Shown: positions 34,694-47,248 of the stretch, in pieces
Layout: every line of letters begins with the position of its first letter
How positions within the stretch are numbered: the stretch's first letter is position 1
Origin: Termitomyces sp. T153
Taxonomy: Eukaryota > Basidiomycota > Agaricomycetes > Agaricales > Lyophyllaceae
Direction: 5' to 3'
NCBI GenBank assembly: GCA_018296165.2
Contig: JACKQL020000019.1
Span: 186,001 to 250,000, forward strand
DNA: 64,000 nt
Position numbers and translations under genes: made by a program
Notes under the pieces: model-generated
What the model saw: the letters and a program-made list of their open reading frames with translations, nothing else
What the model was told of the DNA's origin: nothing
Database searches by the model: none

Positions 34694-37600
34694 TTACATT
34701 TGTAAACCATTCAGGATTTCTTGATAGACAATATTAGCAATCATTCTTGATGTATTTTCTGAATCTAAAATGACTTTTATATGATCTCCTGATGTGCATT
34801 GAGAAAGTGCAACATAAAGTTGGCCATGTGCAAAGACTGATGATCAAAGGTCCAATCCAACATGCTTGACTGATTGACCTTGAGACTTGTTGATTGTCAT
34901 AGCAAAGGCCAATTGAACTGGAAATTGTCTCCTGCACAACGGAATTGGCAAATCTTCTTCAGAAACATCCCTGTTGATCCTTGGAATTAAAACAACTGAT
35001 CCTGCAAACTTGGCATCTCCACTAATGATTTGGCATCTAAGAACTCTGGTGCTGATGTGGGTGACAATTATTCTTGTTCCATTGCAAAGTCCTTTGGTTG
35101 TATCTAAATTTCTGAGGAGCATCACAGGAACACCAATCTTGAGAGCTAATTTAGCCAAAGGCAAACTACTGGCTCTTGAAGAGTTAAGATATTCCATTGG
35201 ATACAATGCCAGTCCATTATCAGACATGACAGAGTCTGCACTCTGCAAGATCTTCTCTTCTCCTGGACATTTCTGCAGAATTTCTGAATTGATATCCTCT
35301 ACATCAGAGTTCTTGCTAGAGAGAATAGTTTGATCCAGATAATACTGATCATTTAGATGATGACTAATATGAGGATAAGTGGAAGAGATTAACCCAGTAA
35401 TAGAATTGTCAATGCAGATCATGGTTCATGGAAGTTGTACTGTTTCTCCAGGCCCAAGGTTTTTTCCAGCACCAACATCCAATAACCAAGCTGCATGAGG
35501 AATGTTATCAGGAGTCTGATCCAATCTCATATTTTGAACCAAGTAGTGGACTTGAATCTGATCCCAAAGTCTTCTTCTCTTGAGTGAAGCAGCAATTATC
35601 TACTGCCTGAGTCCTTGTTGGATAACTGGGAGAGTTTGCCTAAAATCTCCTCCAAATACCACAGTCACTCCACCAAAAGGAACATCCTTCTCCAGAATGT
35701 CTCTAAACCCTTGATCTACAGAGTTAATGGCATTTTTGTGTTGCATTGGGACTTCATCTCAGATGACAACTCTAGTCCAGAGTAGGAGTTGAGACAATTG
35801 AGTTCCTCTTTTAATATTGGCAATGAATGTATCCAGAGCAGGAATGGGGATTTTGAACCTTGAATGTGCAGTCCTACCACCCTCCAGCAATAAGGCAGCA
35901 ATCCCAGATGATGCTACACATAATGCCACATCTCCATTGGACCAAACAGCAGAAGCTAGGGTATTGCAGACAAAGGTTTTGCCACATCCACCTGCATTGT
36001 GAATAAATATCATCTTGCCTAGATTGTTGTCCACAGAGTCCATAACTGCATCAAAAGTTTCTAGCTGCTCAGCATTGAACTTGGCCTTGTTTTCATCCAC
36101 TCTTCTCTTCAACTCCTCAACATCATAATCAGTTTCCTCTTGCAAAAGTCTATTGCCTAAAATTATTTGATCAATCTTAGAGTCAACTCTCTATACAATA
36201 GCCACCTTACCTGGAACTACATTCCAAACTTGTAGGTTCTGGCATGTTGGGAAAGTCTTGAAGAGTCTTGCCAAAATTCTTTAAGTTGTCCTCAATGAGA
36301 TGAAGGCCATAGTCATAGATATCATCATCAGTAAAGACTCTGCCCCTATATTGCTGTATATTTTCTAATCTGTGTTGAAGATCATCACAAATGAAGTGCT
36401 TGAATTCATCCTATAAAGCTTCTGGAGTGACAGGAACACAATGAAATAGGATAGTGCAAAAGAGCTGTCTGAGAGCTGATCCTGGTTGAATTGCAGCAGC
36501 TTTAGCATGGCATTGCCTCCATTCTGCATCATCTTCCAAAAGACCAAGAGCCTTGCATGCTTTCTTGTAGGTTGGATAGATATGACCATTGACTGTCCTG
36601 AGATCAGCCCATGATGTTGCATTGGTCACAACTGTGAGGAGCATTCTGAGATAGAACCTTTCTCCCTGCTTGAGTGAAGCAAAGTACATCCCTCCAATAG
36701 CTGTTCCTCTTTGCCTCTCCTTCCAAGTCCTTTTAGAAGCATCATAGACAAACTTTGTTGGAAAATTCTGATAAGTAGTATTGTTATTAGAGAATTTGGC
36801 ATTAGCTTCAAACCAAGCAGTGAGTGTGGTCTTGCTTGCATTAGGCCTAGCAGCTACCACTTCCAAAGGTTCATTATCCTGAAAGTAGACTTTATGTTGG
36901 CCTTCCAAATGCACAGATAATTGATACACAGGAGGATATTCTCTATGCATGTTGAATTCAAAGATGTGCCAGCAAGATTCAGCTGCTGAGATGTATTCAG
37001 CATCCAAGTATTTCTTGATTTCATCCCTCTGTTCCATCTGCTCTCTGCAAATTTCCATAGTTGTCCTATCATGGCCTTTGTAAATGTATTTGTGAATGTA
37101 CTTGATGGCTTCCACTGAGGCACAGACCTCTACATTGATATGGCATTGATACTTGGCTGAGAGATAAGGATTATATGGAACAACATCACGATTGTCATAA
37201 TGATGGACATTCTTTTCAAAAAAATGGCCATTTTTAGGTCTGGCATATTGTGGATAGCCATCATCACCATACAGAGTAGTTTCCTGAAATTCTTTGGGAT
37301 ATTGCTTCAAACATTTGCCATCTACCATGCACTTTGCATTAGAATGAGCAAGTCCACATGGACTATGAACCATATTGGTAGTAACAACCTAATAGTAAAG
37401 TTAAGTAGCTGGAATAAATATTTAAACCAAGTCAATACCTGATACAATTGAGGCTGAGCCACTGGATCTGGAATTTAGGCAGAGACAATTGAATCCACAT
37501 CAGATGCATCCTTAATTCTGTGATGATTATGGAAAAAAATCAAGATATGCATGTGTGGAAGTCCTCTCTTTTGGAATTCAATAGTATGGACATGTGCCAC

Positions 37601-40210
37601 ACATCTGCCAAAAAGACCTTCTTTGATCTCTTTCACTACAGCATTTTTTTTGAGTTCAAATACTCTGGCTACAATATCAGGTCAATCAGCAGCTGTTTGT
37701 TTTTTTCCATTGACTGTAGGTTCCTTCAAGAGAGCTTCTTCAATTTCTGACTACTTTGGATTGGCAGTCATAGTCAAGAAGAGATCAGGTTTACAAAAAT
37801 GCCTGCAAATAGCCATAGAGTCCTAGAATAATTGCTGCATCTGTTGTTCACTTCCAATATGAGAAGAAGAAAGAATGACTTGACAGCTTTGTGGAGTAAC
37901 TTCTTCATCTCCAGCAGCAGCATCCACTACTCCCTGATAAACTTCAGCTCTAATCTTCTTCTGATTATGTCAAACCCAATTCAATCTGCTTTGTTCAACT
38001 GAGGCTCATGCATCAACAACATATTGCTGAAATAGCTTTCCACTCCAGAGTAATGCAGCCTTGGTTTCCAGAGTTCTTTGCTGAAGCCTATATGCATAGT
38101 ATGAAGTTTCTGAAACATTATTTGTTCTTTGTTGCCCTTGTGGTCCATGCCTAGCAGGAATATTGATGTGATATCTAGGCTCTCCAGTTGGAAAAATAAT
38201 AGTGTAATGCAAGGGAGTGTAGTGTAGATGTAAGTGACTGATCTGTTTTAATTGACCTCCATGCAAGTGCAAGACTATATCACAATGATTTGATCGTTCT
38301 TCAGAGCCATCTCCTGGAATAATAGTAGCAACCCCTTCTTGATCATTAGGATTGTTATGCTGCTGATGATCCCCAAAATCAGCTCTGAGTGTAACAGAAA
38401 GCCTTTGTGGGTGGCCTTCTGGAACTTCTATTATAATGTGCCTAGCCTGCTTGTATAAATCAATAAATGGATTGACTCTACCAAGCATATCTTGTAAGGA
38501 GGCCATTATTTGTAAATTTAATGTTGGATTCTTTTGTTGATGAAAAGTCAATTGCTCATTGTGATCATAGAAATAGAGTTGTGCATATATGGGATGATTG
38601 CCTTCAGTAGGAAGCAAAGCACCTGTGAAATGATGGAGTTCTCCATTGATTCTAAAGCTGTAAGGTCCAGGAGCATTGGTGATAGCATGATCAATTTTAA
38701 CTCCCAGAGATGTGAATGCAAAGGCTGCATTATATTGACAAATAGATGCTTTAAAAGTATTGGAAAGGGGATGGTGGCCATGGAGTAAGTTTAATAGCTC
38801 TGGTGGAGCATCTTTAAGTCTGGGCAAATCCACTTGGCCTTGTAAGCAGCACATGCCAAATTTTAGATTGTTTCTAATAGATTTAGAGAGCTTTTTTACA
38901 TCAAAATGTAAAGCATGACAGTGTGGACATATCAAACTCATAGGACCAAGGTAATGAGATGGGGGTTCATTTAAATAAGGCTGTCTTCCTCTTGGAATAG
39001 GCTGAATAGGGCCAGGCTGTTGTACAATATGTGGAATAACAGGAATAACAGGAGGTTCCAGTTGTTCTGCTAGTGGATCATTATCAGGTAGAGGTTCCAA
39101 TTGTTCTTCTGGTCTATGTTCAGCAGGATTAACATTTTCCAAGTCATCTTCAGCAGGTATGTCATTCTGAGGACCTAAACCATTCATTATTTGTTCTCCA
39201 AAATCATTCATATTATTCATAGGCTCTTCAAAATATTCAAGAGAGTGCAGCATTATTTTATCAAAGGCTGCATGAATATTTTCCAGCTCAAGATCATCTT
39301 GAGGAGCAAAGCCATTGAAATCTTCTTCTAAATCAACTATATGTTGGCCCTCCCATAGTTGTAAAATTCTCTGAGCTAAAAGATGATTGAAAGGCCTATG
39401 TTCAGGATCTTGCTCTGCTAATATCTGCTCATATCTCTCTTGTCTCTGTTTTTGCTGAGCAGCAAGTCTTTGTTCCTCTGCTAATCTCTGATTATATCTT
39501 TCTTGCCTCTGTCTCATTTGTTGCTCAGCAACAAACCTCAGTCTTTCTTGCTCCACTGCAGCTAATCCCTGTTGTTCTTGAGCAGCAAGCTTCTGTCTAT
39601 TTTGTTCTTGAGCAACATTTCTTTGTCTTTCTTACTCCTGAAAAGCTTCCAGTGCTCATTGCTGTTGAGATGCATTATAATTAGACATCATTTCTCTATA
39701 AGCAATGTCTCCTCTTGTCAAGTTATTCAGTGCAGGATCAGCTTGACCACTGGAGATACCATGTAGTGGTCCAGAAATCCTTCTGTGTCCAGAAGAAGTA
39801 GATGCAATAGTAACATTAGGAGCAAGAGACACATGTGTTTGTCTGCTATGTCTAGGCTGATTCCTTCTGAAAACAGGTACAGCAGGCACATTTTGAGGAA
39901 TAAGGTTTTGTAATGGAGCATCCCAACCCTCAGGTAAATGTGTTACAGGAGGTATATATATATTCTAGCCCACAGGAGCATTGAAAGAAAAGGGATCATC
40001 AGCAATAGCTGGCTGCCTCATAGGTCTCTCAGAAGATCCAGAAGCCACATTATTTATAGGAGGGACATTAGTGCTCCTACTCTGTGCCATAGAATCAAAA
40101 TGCACAGGTTGCACAGGTGGCACAGGTGGCATAGCAGCATTGAACTGTTCAACATTATGAGAAGAAGCTCTATTACTTCTGTTTGCATGTCAATCATCAA
40201 GATCAGTCAT
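34694..40210 (-). pseudogene. Helitron RepHel: HUH rolling-circle nuclease plus Pif1-type helicase, with stop codons
   Basis: Starting at ATG 40,210 (MTDLDD), a Gln/Pro-rich N-terminus is followed by the Helitron-like domain: CPHCHALHFDVKKLS (about 38,900), YNAAFAFTSLGVKID and GPYSFRINGELHH. The HUH nuclease motif is RGLPHMHILIFFHNHH at about 37,530-37,570. A 50-base intron fits 37,389-37,438. Next come HSPCGLAHSNAKCM, PKNGHFFEKN and the tyrosine region KYIHKYIYKGHD (about 37,080). The helicase has Walker A as NAGGCGKTF (about 35,980), GGVTVVFGGDFRQTLPVI, and a late TINKSQGQSVKHVGLDL. In-frame stops interrupt it, for example before DEVPM at about 35,755 and in the N-terminus near 39,650, so it is inactive as it stands although long stretches (316-516 codons) remain open. 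RepHel nicks and unwinds DNA for rolling-circle transposition. Confidence 0.9.
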
Positions 40211-40320
40211 TTGTAATTGTTGTAGTCTACTCTGAGAGCAAGACTGTTGTCTCTGACTCTCAGGAGTACTGGGTGGTTCCTGAGCAGAATGTTGCCTAAA
40301 CTTTGTTGATAAAGAAAGAA

Positions 40321-42214
40321 TAAGAATTAGTTAATAAACACTCACATGACAGTACCTTTCAAGAAGAATTGACAGGAAGTATTGGAAGCCCCTAATAAAA
40401 CGTGATGATTAACCCTAAATTCAAGCTGATGATAACTATTATAATTTTTTCAAAAAATAAGATACATACTCAACAACTGTTCAAAAGTGAAGGATTACAG
40501 CAGTAAAGGCCAGAGAACAGAAACTACCAAATTATCAGTCAAGTACAGTCTTTAATAAGCAGGGAACATTTCTATCTTACCTGAATGAGAGCCACATATA
40601 CAATGGCTCAAATATAATCTGAAGATAAAATCCAATCCAAAATTCTAATGAAAGAACATGAAGATCAACTTTCAATCAACCCAGAGAAAGAGATTTACCT
40701 TAAAAGCAGAAAGCCAATAACTGGTTAGAAAAGAAAATGGATAATACTTGAATTAGTTCTCAGACAAATAAAGAAAAAGCATACCTGCAAAGCTACTGAA
40801 CACTCAGAAAAGGAGCCTAATGAAGAATGTAGTGAAGTCTAATTTCAGCCATGATTAGTCCATAAAAGTTACACTCAGAAAAGGAGTATACCTAGCCCAA
40901 TTCAGCTTCAATATAGAAACAACCACCAAAATCAGCCATTGGACAATTAAGCAAAGAAAAGAAAGCTCACCTGAAAGAAGAGAAAGCTACTCAATGCTCA
41001 AAAAAAGTTTAAAGAAGGATGCAATAGTGAAAATCTGGTCATCAGCTATGATCAGTGATTGGAGATGACAAAAAGTAGAGCATACATGGCCAGTTAAGTG
41101 TAAAAACCTCCAAAAGAGGGTCAGTAGAGTCTATCAGGCCAACTAAAGCTTCTTCTCACAGTATCAGAGCAGAGAGAATGGTTGATGCTTCAGATTGGAA
41201 AGAGAGGTCAAAAGAAAGAGTGATTTGGTGCAATGATTGATCTTTGCCACACACCAAAGGAAAAGGCCAAAAATTAGAGGCCAGCCAAGTTATGTAATTT
41301 AACATAAGCATTACATAAGGAATCTTCCCAGGTTGTTGAAAGATTGAGGCACAGCCACTTTCCCAGGGGTCATCACATAGTATATAGATTATCCGTTCAG
41401 TTTGTGTCTTGCCAGGCTGCCTCTGGATCAGATTGTCAGCCTGTTGGACAGTAGTGTTGACATGCTGTTCCTATGGTAGGATGCACAATCTATTGTCATG
41501 TCAAAGGTTCCTAAGTCATGATACCCATGCCCACTGAGCTTGCAGACTCTGGACACTGCCTATTGGATCATTGATGATGAATGCTGTCAGATGCTCACTT
41601 TCTATGGTAGGATTATCCAATTTATTGTCACATCAAAGGTTCCCAAGTACTGATGTGTGTTCTATATACAGTGCCACTTACCCTTAGATATCCATCACAA
41701 ATGCCCTTGCAAATGCCCACCAAGCTTGCACAAGCCACAATCAGGCTTATACACTGCCTATTGGATCATCAATGATGAATGCTATTGGATGCTCACTTTG
41801 CATTATGCCATCAGCCACAAGGTGTGCAAATTATGTTCATGCAATTGACACAATAAGTTTACAGGTGCACTTCTTTGTTTTATAGAGTTTGTTGATACAG
41901 GCATTGTGCCTTTCTAATGATACTAGTGTCTTGTAATGAAATACATTGATTTTCATTGACTGTTCCAGCTTCAGGTCCTTTCTGCTTGACAATATCTGCT
42001 TGACAATATCAGCTATGTTTCATTCTATGTCTATTGCAAGATTTTTGAACAATGAGCCTCTGGATCCTCTTGTTGATGTATAAAATCAACTGCAGGAACT
42101 CTTGAGTCTTGTGGAAACAGGTCTCATTCTTGTACCTTCAGACATTTCATCATACCTTCACTGCATTTTTTAGTATGTCAAGGATCAGCATCATGCAAGT
42201 TAGTTCTCCACCAG
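40321..42214. other. CpG-poor transposon sequence with diverged internal repeats
   Basis: No coding frame of note. Between about 40,560 and 41,060 short phrases recur at irregular distances, such as CTTACCTGAA, TTTACCTTAAAAGC, CATACCTGCAAAGCTACTGAA and CTCACCTGAAAGAAG, each followed by similar AAGAATGTAGTGAA-like text. These are probably old tandem copies within the 5' part of the Helitron or a neighbouring element. Confidence 0.5.
41473..41800. repeat. Diverged direct repeat, about 130-200 bases apart
   Basis: TATGGTAGGATGCACAATCT and following text (TTGTCATGTCAAAGGTTCC) at 41,473 recurs as TATGGTAGGATTATCCAATT with TTGTCACATCAAAGGTTCC at about 41,604. ACTGCCTATTGGATCATTGA at about 41,556 recurs as ACTGCCTATTGGATCATCAA at about 41,753. 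The copies overlap in alternating order, which suggests a local duplication followed by divergence. Confidence 0.7.
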
Positions 42215-45200
42215 TTGTGATACATTGATTACTCCAAGCATGCTTATGCCACCTACTCCAAGCACATCTATGTCACTTATTCAAAGCACACCTATGCCAC
42301 CTACTCAAGCCACACTTACACTGCTTACTCAAGGCATGCCTATGCTGCCTATTCAAGGCACACCTACACCACTTACTCCAAGCACACTGTGTTTGTGTGA
42401 CCTTGATAGTAGTATCACTACTCAGCAGCAGGTTCAGTTGAATCATCAGACCACACTGACTATTTTATATAGGCATCATGACTCCAATGCCTATGTTGAG
42501 TACCCCCAAACTGGTGCTAATCCTGTTGGATACCTTTTCAAATGGGACCCACAAGCTTGGCATGACCCATTCCATGATTTTGCTTATTTTCTAGGATGAC
42601 CATCTGGCTGCACTCAAAGAGGCAATCCTACAACATGCATTCTGTTGATAGACAGCACCAGTTCACCAGTGCCATGCATTGAACACTATTCAACATATAT
42701 GTCTCTGGTCTTATGAATGTCAATCCTTTCTAATCAAGTAAGAGGTCAGGGTATAAAGGTCTTCTCTCAGACTGATGTAAATGTGTTGAGAGCACTGCAC
42801 ACCAGAGCAACTCCTGGGGCTCTTGCTCAACATCTTGCAAATGATTGATCAATGCACTTCCACTTCACCTGAGATGGATGTCTTTCAAAAAAAACAAATG
42901 CTTTGACTGTAGCAGTGAGAAAAATTGGCTGTGAAGCACCTGAGCATGAGCAGATCATCCTTCCCTCAAGTGAACAGATCTATCATGATCAAGTGCAAGC
43001 TTTGGTTCACAAAGCCCAGCAGGGCTACAAGCCCACTTCAAAACAATGTCAAGGAAAGATTATATTGAGGACACAGAATGACTCAGGCCAAGAGAAGTTA
43101 TATCTGAAGTGCAGAAATCTTGCTTCTCAATAAACTTTTTGGCACCTGCACATAACAGGTATGAACATTATAAGAAGTACATCAGCTGTGACCATTTGAT
43201 CTATTCTGTCAATGACACCTATGATCTTGACTATCCAGAAGCTTACTTTAATGAAGATACAGACAAGCTTGACCAAGTAGCATGAATTGGGTTTTGGACC
43301 TTTGGCAGAGTGTTCAACTATCTCAAACTTGCTATTGCAGGAGCTATGCTATCATGAGTCCTGAATCACTACTCCCTACCTAAATAATAATAGAACCCTT
43401 ACTACACAACTTATCATTAGCATGCAATCATTGCCTTTCAGATGGCAAGCTCTTTCAGCTTGAAATGCTATGTTTAAATCACAGAATCAAAATTCATGTC
43501 TTTGAACCACTCAAGCAGTTTAGAGACATATATATGCCCATGGGTTCTTATAATCTCATCTAGTGTCCATATGCATCCAACACCCCTACCTCAGAAGATA
43601 CCACCACACATCTGATCCAGTATAGACAGCCTTCTTGAGTGCTTAGGCATGGATCTTGCAGACCTGACTCCTTGATGCTTTTTGTGCCATCCCCTTACTA
43701 AGGACCATTTATGTCAAGTGCTTCTTAGTATACCTTGGCCAATCATGCACATCTGAGATATTATATTGACCAGGCCAGAAAGAGGCTATATCCTGCAGTT
43801 ACAGGCTGGGAAAGTAGGTACAATTATGAAACTCAAATTGACCAGCATTCTTACCTCTACTGTACTAGGTTTTAAAAATCAAAAGATCAATGATGACCTT
43901 ACCCTGACACCATGAAAAGCTTACATTTGCACAATCATTGAACTTTCTTTCAATAGTCTTCAAACACATGTTGAAGACAAACCAATCCCAACAGGACAGA
44001 ATGGTGACATACAGGCTGTTATCTGCATACGCAAAGAGGGGAGTCAATGACCCTTACATACCCAATATTTGCAGAGTGATATTGGATTTTAATGGGTGGT
44101 TGGCTTTTTAAATGAGCTTGCCTGTGTCAATTGTGATGCAAACACCAGTTTGCCAACCTGTACTCTATGTTCAATCATCCACTGACTTTGAAAATAGATG
44201 TTAGCCTTTGCCATGTATTCCTCAATAGGCAATCAGCAGCTGTATGTGAGGAGACTCTTTCATGAAATTGAAGAAATAGTTAGGATGGATACCAGTCAGA
44301 CTCTGCATTGGCATCACCTTCATGGCAACTCTGAGAAAGAAGCCGATGGAATGATTTTACATTTCACAGCTGATCAACACTGAGGTCAAGCCAAAGGTGC
44401 ATTTACCAACAGTCAACCTACAATGTTCATTTCACTTCACAACTATCACAGGACTCAGGCTAAACCTTTAAGGTTTAGCACAAAAGATGCATGAAAAGTA
44501 TAACTTGCATGAGCCTCACTGATTACTAGCTCATTGTGTCTTTTGTCTGTGTACCATCCATGCATATAGGAATATTCACAATGTTTTGAGCATGTTGGAT
44601 GAAGTGTGAGACTTGATGCATAGCCTCATTTGCATGATCCACCCAGCTTGAGATGAGACAATCCAAAAGATCTGCACCCTTGGTGGCAAGAACTAGTATG
44701 TTTGATTGCTTTGACTAGCAAATGTGCCTGATTCATCTTCTAGTAGACTGGGTGGAAAACAAAAGCAGGTTTGCATTTGAGGGACTTTAGTGGGAGAGGA
44801 GCTTCATTCTGTGGTCTATTTGGATGGCTAGGGATGCCAACAGTAACCTGATTGAAAGTGTTCATGCTAATGTGAATTGTGAAGGAGTTTGTTGCAGCTT
44901 ACTTGCAGAAATTGCAAAAGGAAGGGCATTTGATAACATGAAGATGAAAACTCTGTCTGCTCTTGAGATGGCAGGGATCTGACCATCTTACAAGTCAGGC
45001 CATGTTGTTCAAAATACTGAGAAGAATCTCAAGCACAAGAGTATGTCTGCCCCATTATGATCTGACTCAAGCCATGTTGACCTCACTATATCAATTTAGA
45101 CCAGACAGTGCACAATTGACTCCCAGCTGAAGATGCCAAAATTGAGGCACATAACATCAAGCTCAAGAAAGCATGCCTAAGTCTTACAAATGCTGGGGCC

Positions 45201-45330
45201 AATCTGAATGTCATCATGCACTAGTGGAATGCCATCAATTCCAGCATAGATCTACTTTGGCATTAGCATCTCATCATCACCATTAAAAAGGCCAACAAGA
45301 AGAAGAATGCTGTACAGAAGAAACTTGAGA
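42215..45330 (+). pseudogene. Decayed multi-copy basidiomycete protein, transposase-like, family unnamed
   Basis: Reading the plus strand across frame changes gives a long protein relic. A Pro/Thr-rich N-terminus (24-base repeats) is followed by NPVGYLFKWDPQAWHDPFHD FAYFLG (about 42,520-42,595); a Lys-rich part; YLQSDIGF...VVGF (about 44,070); the open block RRLFHEIEEIVRMDT...HLHG...ILHFTADQH (44,198-44,383) followed by GQAKG; and ANSNLIESVHANVNCEGVCC SL...GRAFDNMKM (about 44,830-44,955). I recognise this order as a protein found in many copies in mushroom genomes and always annotated as hypothetical. Its conserved acidic and His-rich blocks suggest a DDE-type transposase, possibly MULE-like, but that is inference. 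Many stops show the copy is dead. Confidence 0.6.
42239..42382 (+). repeat. 24-base coding tandem repeat, six units
   Basis: Six 24-base units of the form CACACCTATGCCACCTACTC AAGC (starts 42,239, 42,263, 42,287, 42,311, 42,335 and 42,359) encode an eight-residue Pro/Thr-rich motif such as TPMPPTQS at the N-terminus of the decayed protein. Differences are mainly transitions. Confidence 0.85.
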
Positions 45331-46696
45331 TAGAGGTTGCAGATGCAGCAGCATTGAGGAGAATGGGTTCAGGCCAAGTTGATTAGCTGCTAAGTAATCA
45401 AGTCAAAATAATCAATACAATCAATGTCCCTGAATCCAAAAGCAAAGAAACAAAAAGCATGACTTGCTTGTTCCACAATGCACTGATGAATGACAGCTAC
45501 CCTCAACTCTTGCTCATCCAAATCAACCATCTCAACATCCTTCTCCTTTCCAAAAGGCAAAGGCTGGTAATGATGGAGCATGGCATGGCATTGCATTGGT
45601 TGGAGAAGTAGCAATGCATAACATAACCTCCTCTTTGAGATCAAAATCATTAAATAGAGCCCCAGTTGTTCCCCACATTGTAAGAACAAATATTCTGGAA
45701 AGCCTCATTTGCTGGTGTTGATGGGATCAGAAGATCCCTGGCTTGCACCATGTCTCTTGGATTCCTTGTGAAGAGAGATGGTTGAGAGAAAAATACATAA
45801 GAGCCATTCACAACAAGATACTTGCAGTCACATCATTGATTGGAACCTAATAATTTGAGGTGACTATGATGTCCTGCACCTGCAAGACACTGCTTGATCA
45901 TTTCCCATAGAGCAGGATTTTCAAGTGAAATGTTCTTCATTATTTAATTGTTTATTCACTGGGAAAAAGAAAGAGTGAGCAAAACAAAGAGCACAGAAAA
46001 TTTATAAATTTCAGTTGGAACTCCAAAAGAGGTCAGGCTGAGAGTCACATGCAAGACCTAGGTTAGCAGAAAAGCAAAAACAGATTTGAGGATTAGAAGG
46101 CTTGTGCAACTATAAAGAGCCTGAACAGCTTTCTCATTTATCCAAAGTAGTTGCTTAGTTAAGTCCGACTTTCAAATGGTAGGTTTTATCAAGAATATCA
46201 TAAAATTTGGATTGAAGATTTCTCTAGGCATTGCAGTTGCACTGTCATCACAACATGTGACATTGGATCTTGTGTAAATTCAATGAATTCAGGCTTTTAC
46301 ATTGAGTTCTTTCTGATTCTACTGTATAGCTGTGACTCACCACAGGCCCCACACATGTCTGACCACATAATCTTGACTAGATTGGGCCCTGCCTGTGCAT
46401 GAAGAAACATGGTAAGTGCATGTGCAATAGTCATTCTCTTTGCACCTAAATAGTCATTCTCTTTGCACCTAAATAGTCACTCTCTTTGCACCTAAATAGT
46501 CATTCTCTTTGCACCTATGGAACAGTGCTAATTGCACCAGCCAGATAGCAGATATGGTACTAGTGGAATCACTCCTGGGTCTAGGGTACTGTATCTGCTG
46601 TTCTGCTTGCATAGTTAATACCTGGACATGGTGACATTGCATTCCCCACTATGATCTGATGCTAGACTGACTTGGCACTTCTCATTTCTCCAGGCA
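45331..46696. other. CpG-poor transposon sequence, no gene recognised
   Basis: A minus-strand open stretch at 45,390-45,689 (with EMVDLDEQELRVAVIHQCIV) and the nearby minus-strand phrase NPALWEMIKQCLAGAGHHSH (about 45,880) look protein-like but cannot be assigned. A 23-base tandem repeat lies at 46,431-46,517. Confidence 0.45.
46431..46517. repeat. 23-base tandem repeat, about 3.8 units
   Basis: Unit TCATTCTCTTTGCACCTAAA TAG starts at 46,431, 46,454, 46,477 and 46,500 (the last partial). Only one base differs (TCACT in unit three), so the array is much less decayed than its surroundings. Confidence 0.92.
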
Positions 46697-47248
46697 ATGT
46701 CAACATGGCTTGGCTCCAGAGTACAAAACTGCTTTTGTTATGTAGCAAGTTATGTTGATTTCTCAAAGCTTCTCCAGCAGGCAGCCCTCAAAAATGATCA
46801 TGAACTCACTATGGCCCAAGACTACTGGAGTTTCCTGGACTTGAATATGAGCTTTCAAGATGAGAAAGGTCACAGACAGGCAGATCATGAGCCTGGGCAG
46901 AATGATGATAACAATGGGCAGGCAGATGATGTTTATGGCCAAGCAGAGTGTCCATGGCCTCATGAACATTGCCACACCAAACACTGGAAGAAATGTGCAA
47001 AGTTGGTGGAAAAACATGGCTACCTACCAATATTGTGCAATTTTGTAGAGGTCATTCAGCTGGTCAAGCCAATCTTCATTTCCTTTTCAACCAACTCATT
47101 GAAAGTTCTGCACAGCATATATACTGCAATGCAAAGTTCAAATTTGAGTATTACTGATGCCAAGAAGGAATATACAAAGGGGGAGTATAAGGGAACATTG
47201 GCTGTGGATAGTCCAAGCAAGCCCACCACTCATATCCTGACACTTTAG
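46697..47248 (+). CDS. Uncharacterised 183-codon reading frame in a transposon island
   Basis: An open frame from ATG at 46,697 (MSTWLGSRVQNCFCYVASYV) includes an Asp/Gln/Gly-rich middle (QADHEPGQNDDNNGQADDVY) and a Cys/His cluster (CPWPHEHCHTKHWKKCAK), then a segment near its end overlapping the dispersed repeat at 47,175. No domain is recognised. Given the island's decay, an intact frame of this length stands out, but it may still be a relic of a transposon ORF. Expression is unknown. Confidence 0.35.
   Translation: MSTWLGSRVQNCFCYVASYVDFSKLLQQAALKNDHELTMAQDYWSFLDLNMSFQDEKGHRQADHEPGQNDDNNGQADDVYGQAECPWPHEHCHTKHWKKCAKLVEKHGYLPILCNFVEVIQLVKPIFISFSTNSLKVLHSIYTAMQSSNLSITDAKKEYTKGEYKGTLAVDSPSKPTTHILTL

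Larger units (their letters stand above)
33999..40320 (-). mobile_element. Helitron (rolling-circle transposon), decayed autonomous copy
   Basis: The segment spans the hairpin, subterminal tandem repeats and the RepHel gene on the minus strand. The 3' side is marked by the hairpin and the switch from CpG-rich to CpG-poor sequence at about 34,040. The 5' side lies somewhere beyond 40,320 and could not be fixed, because I saw no clear TC start. The coding part is nearly full length with scattered stops. Confidence 0.75.
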
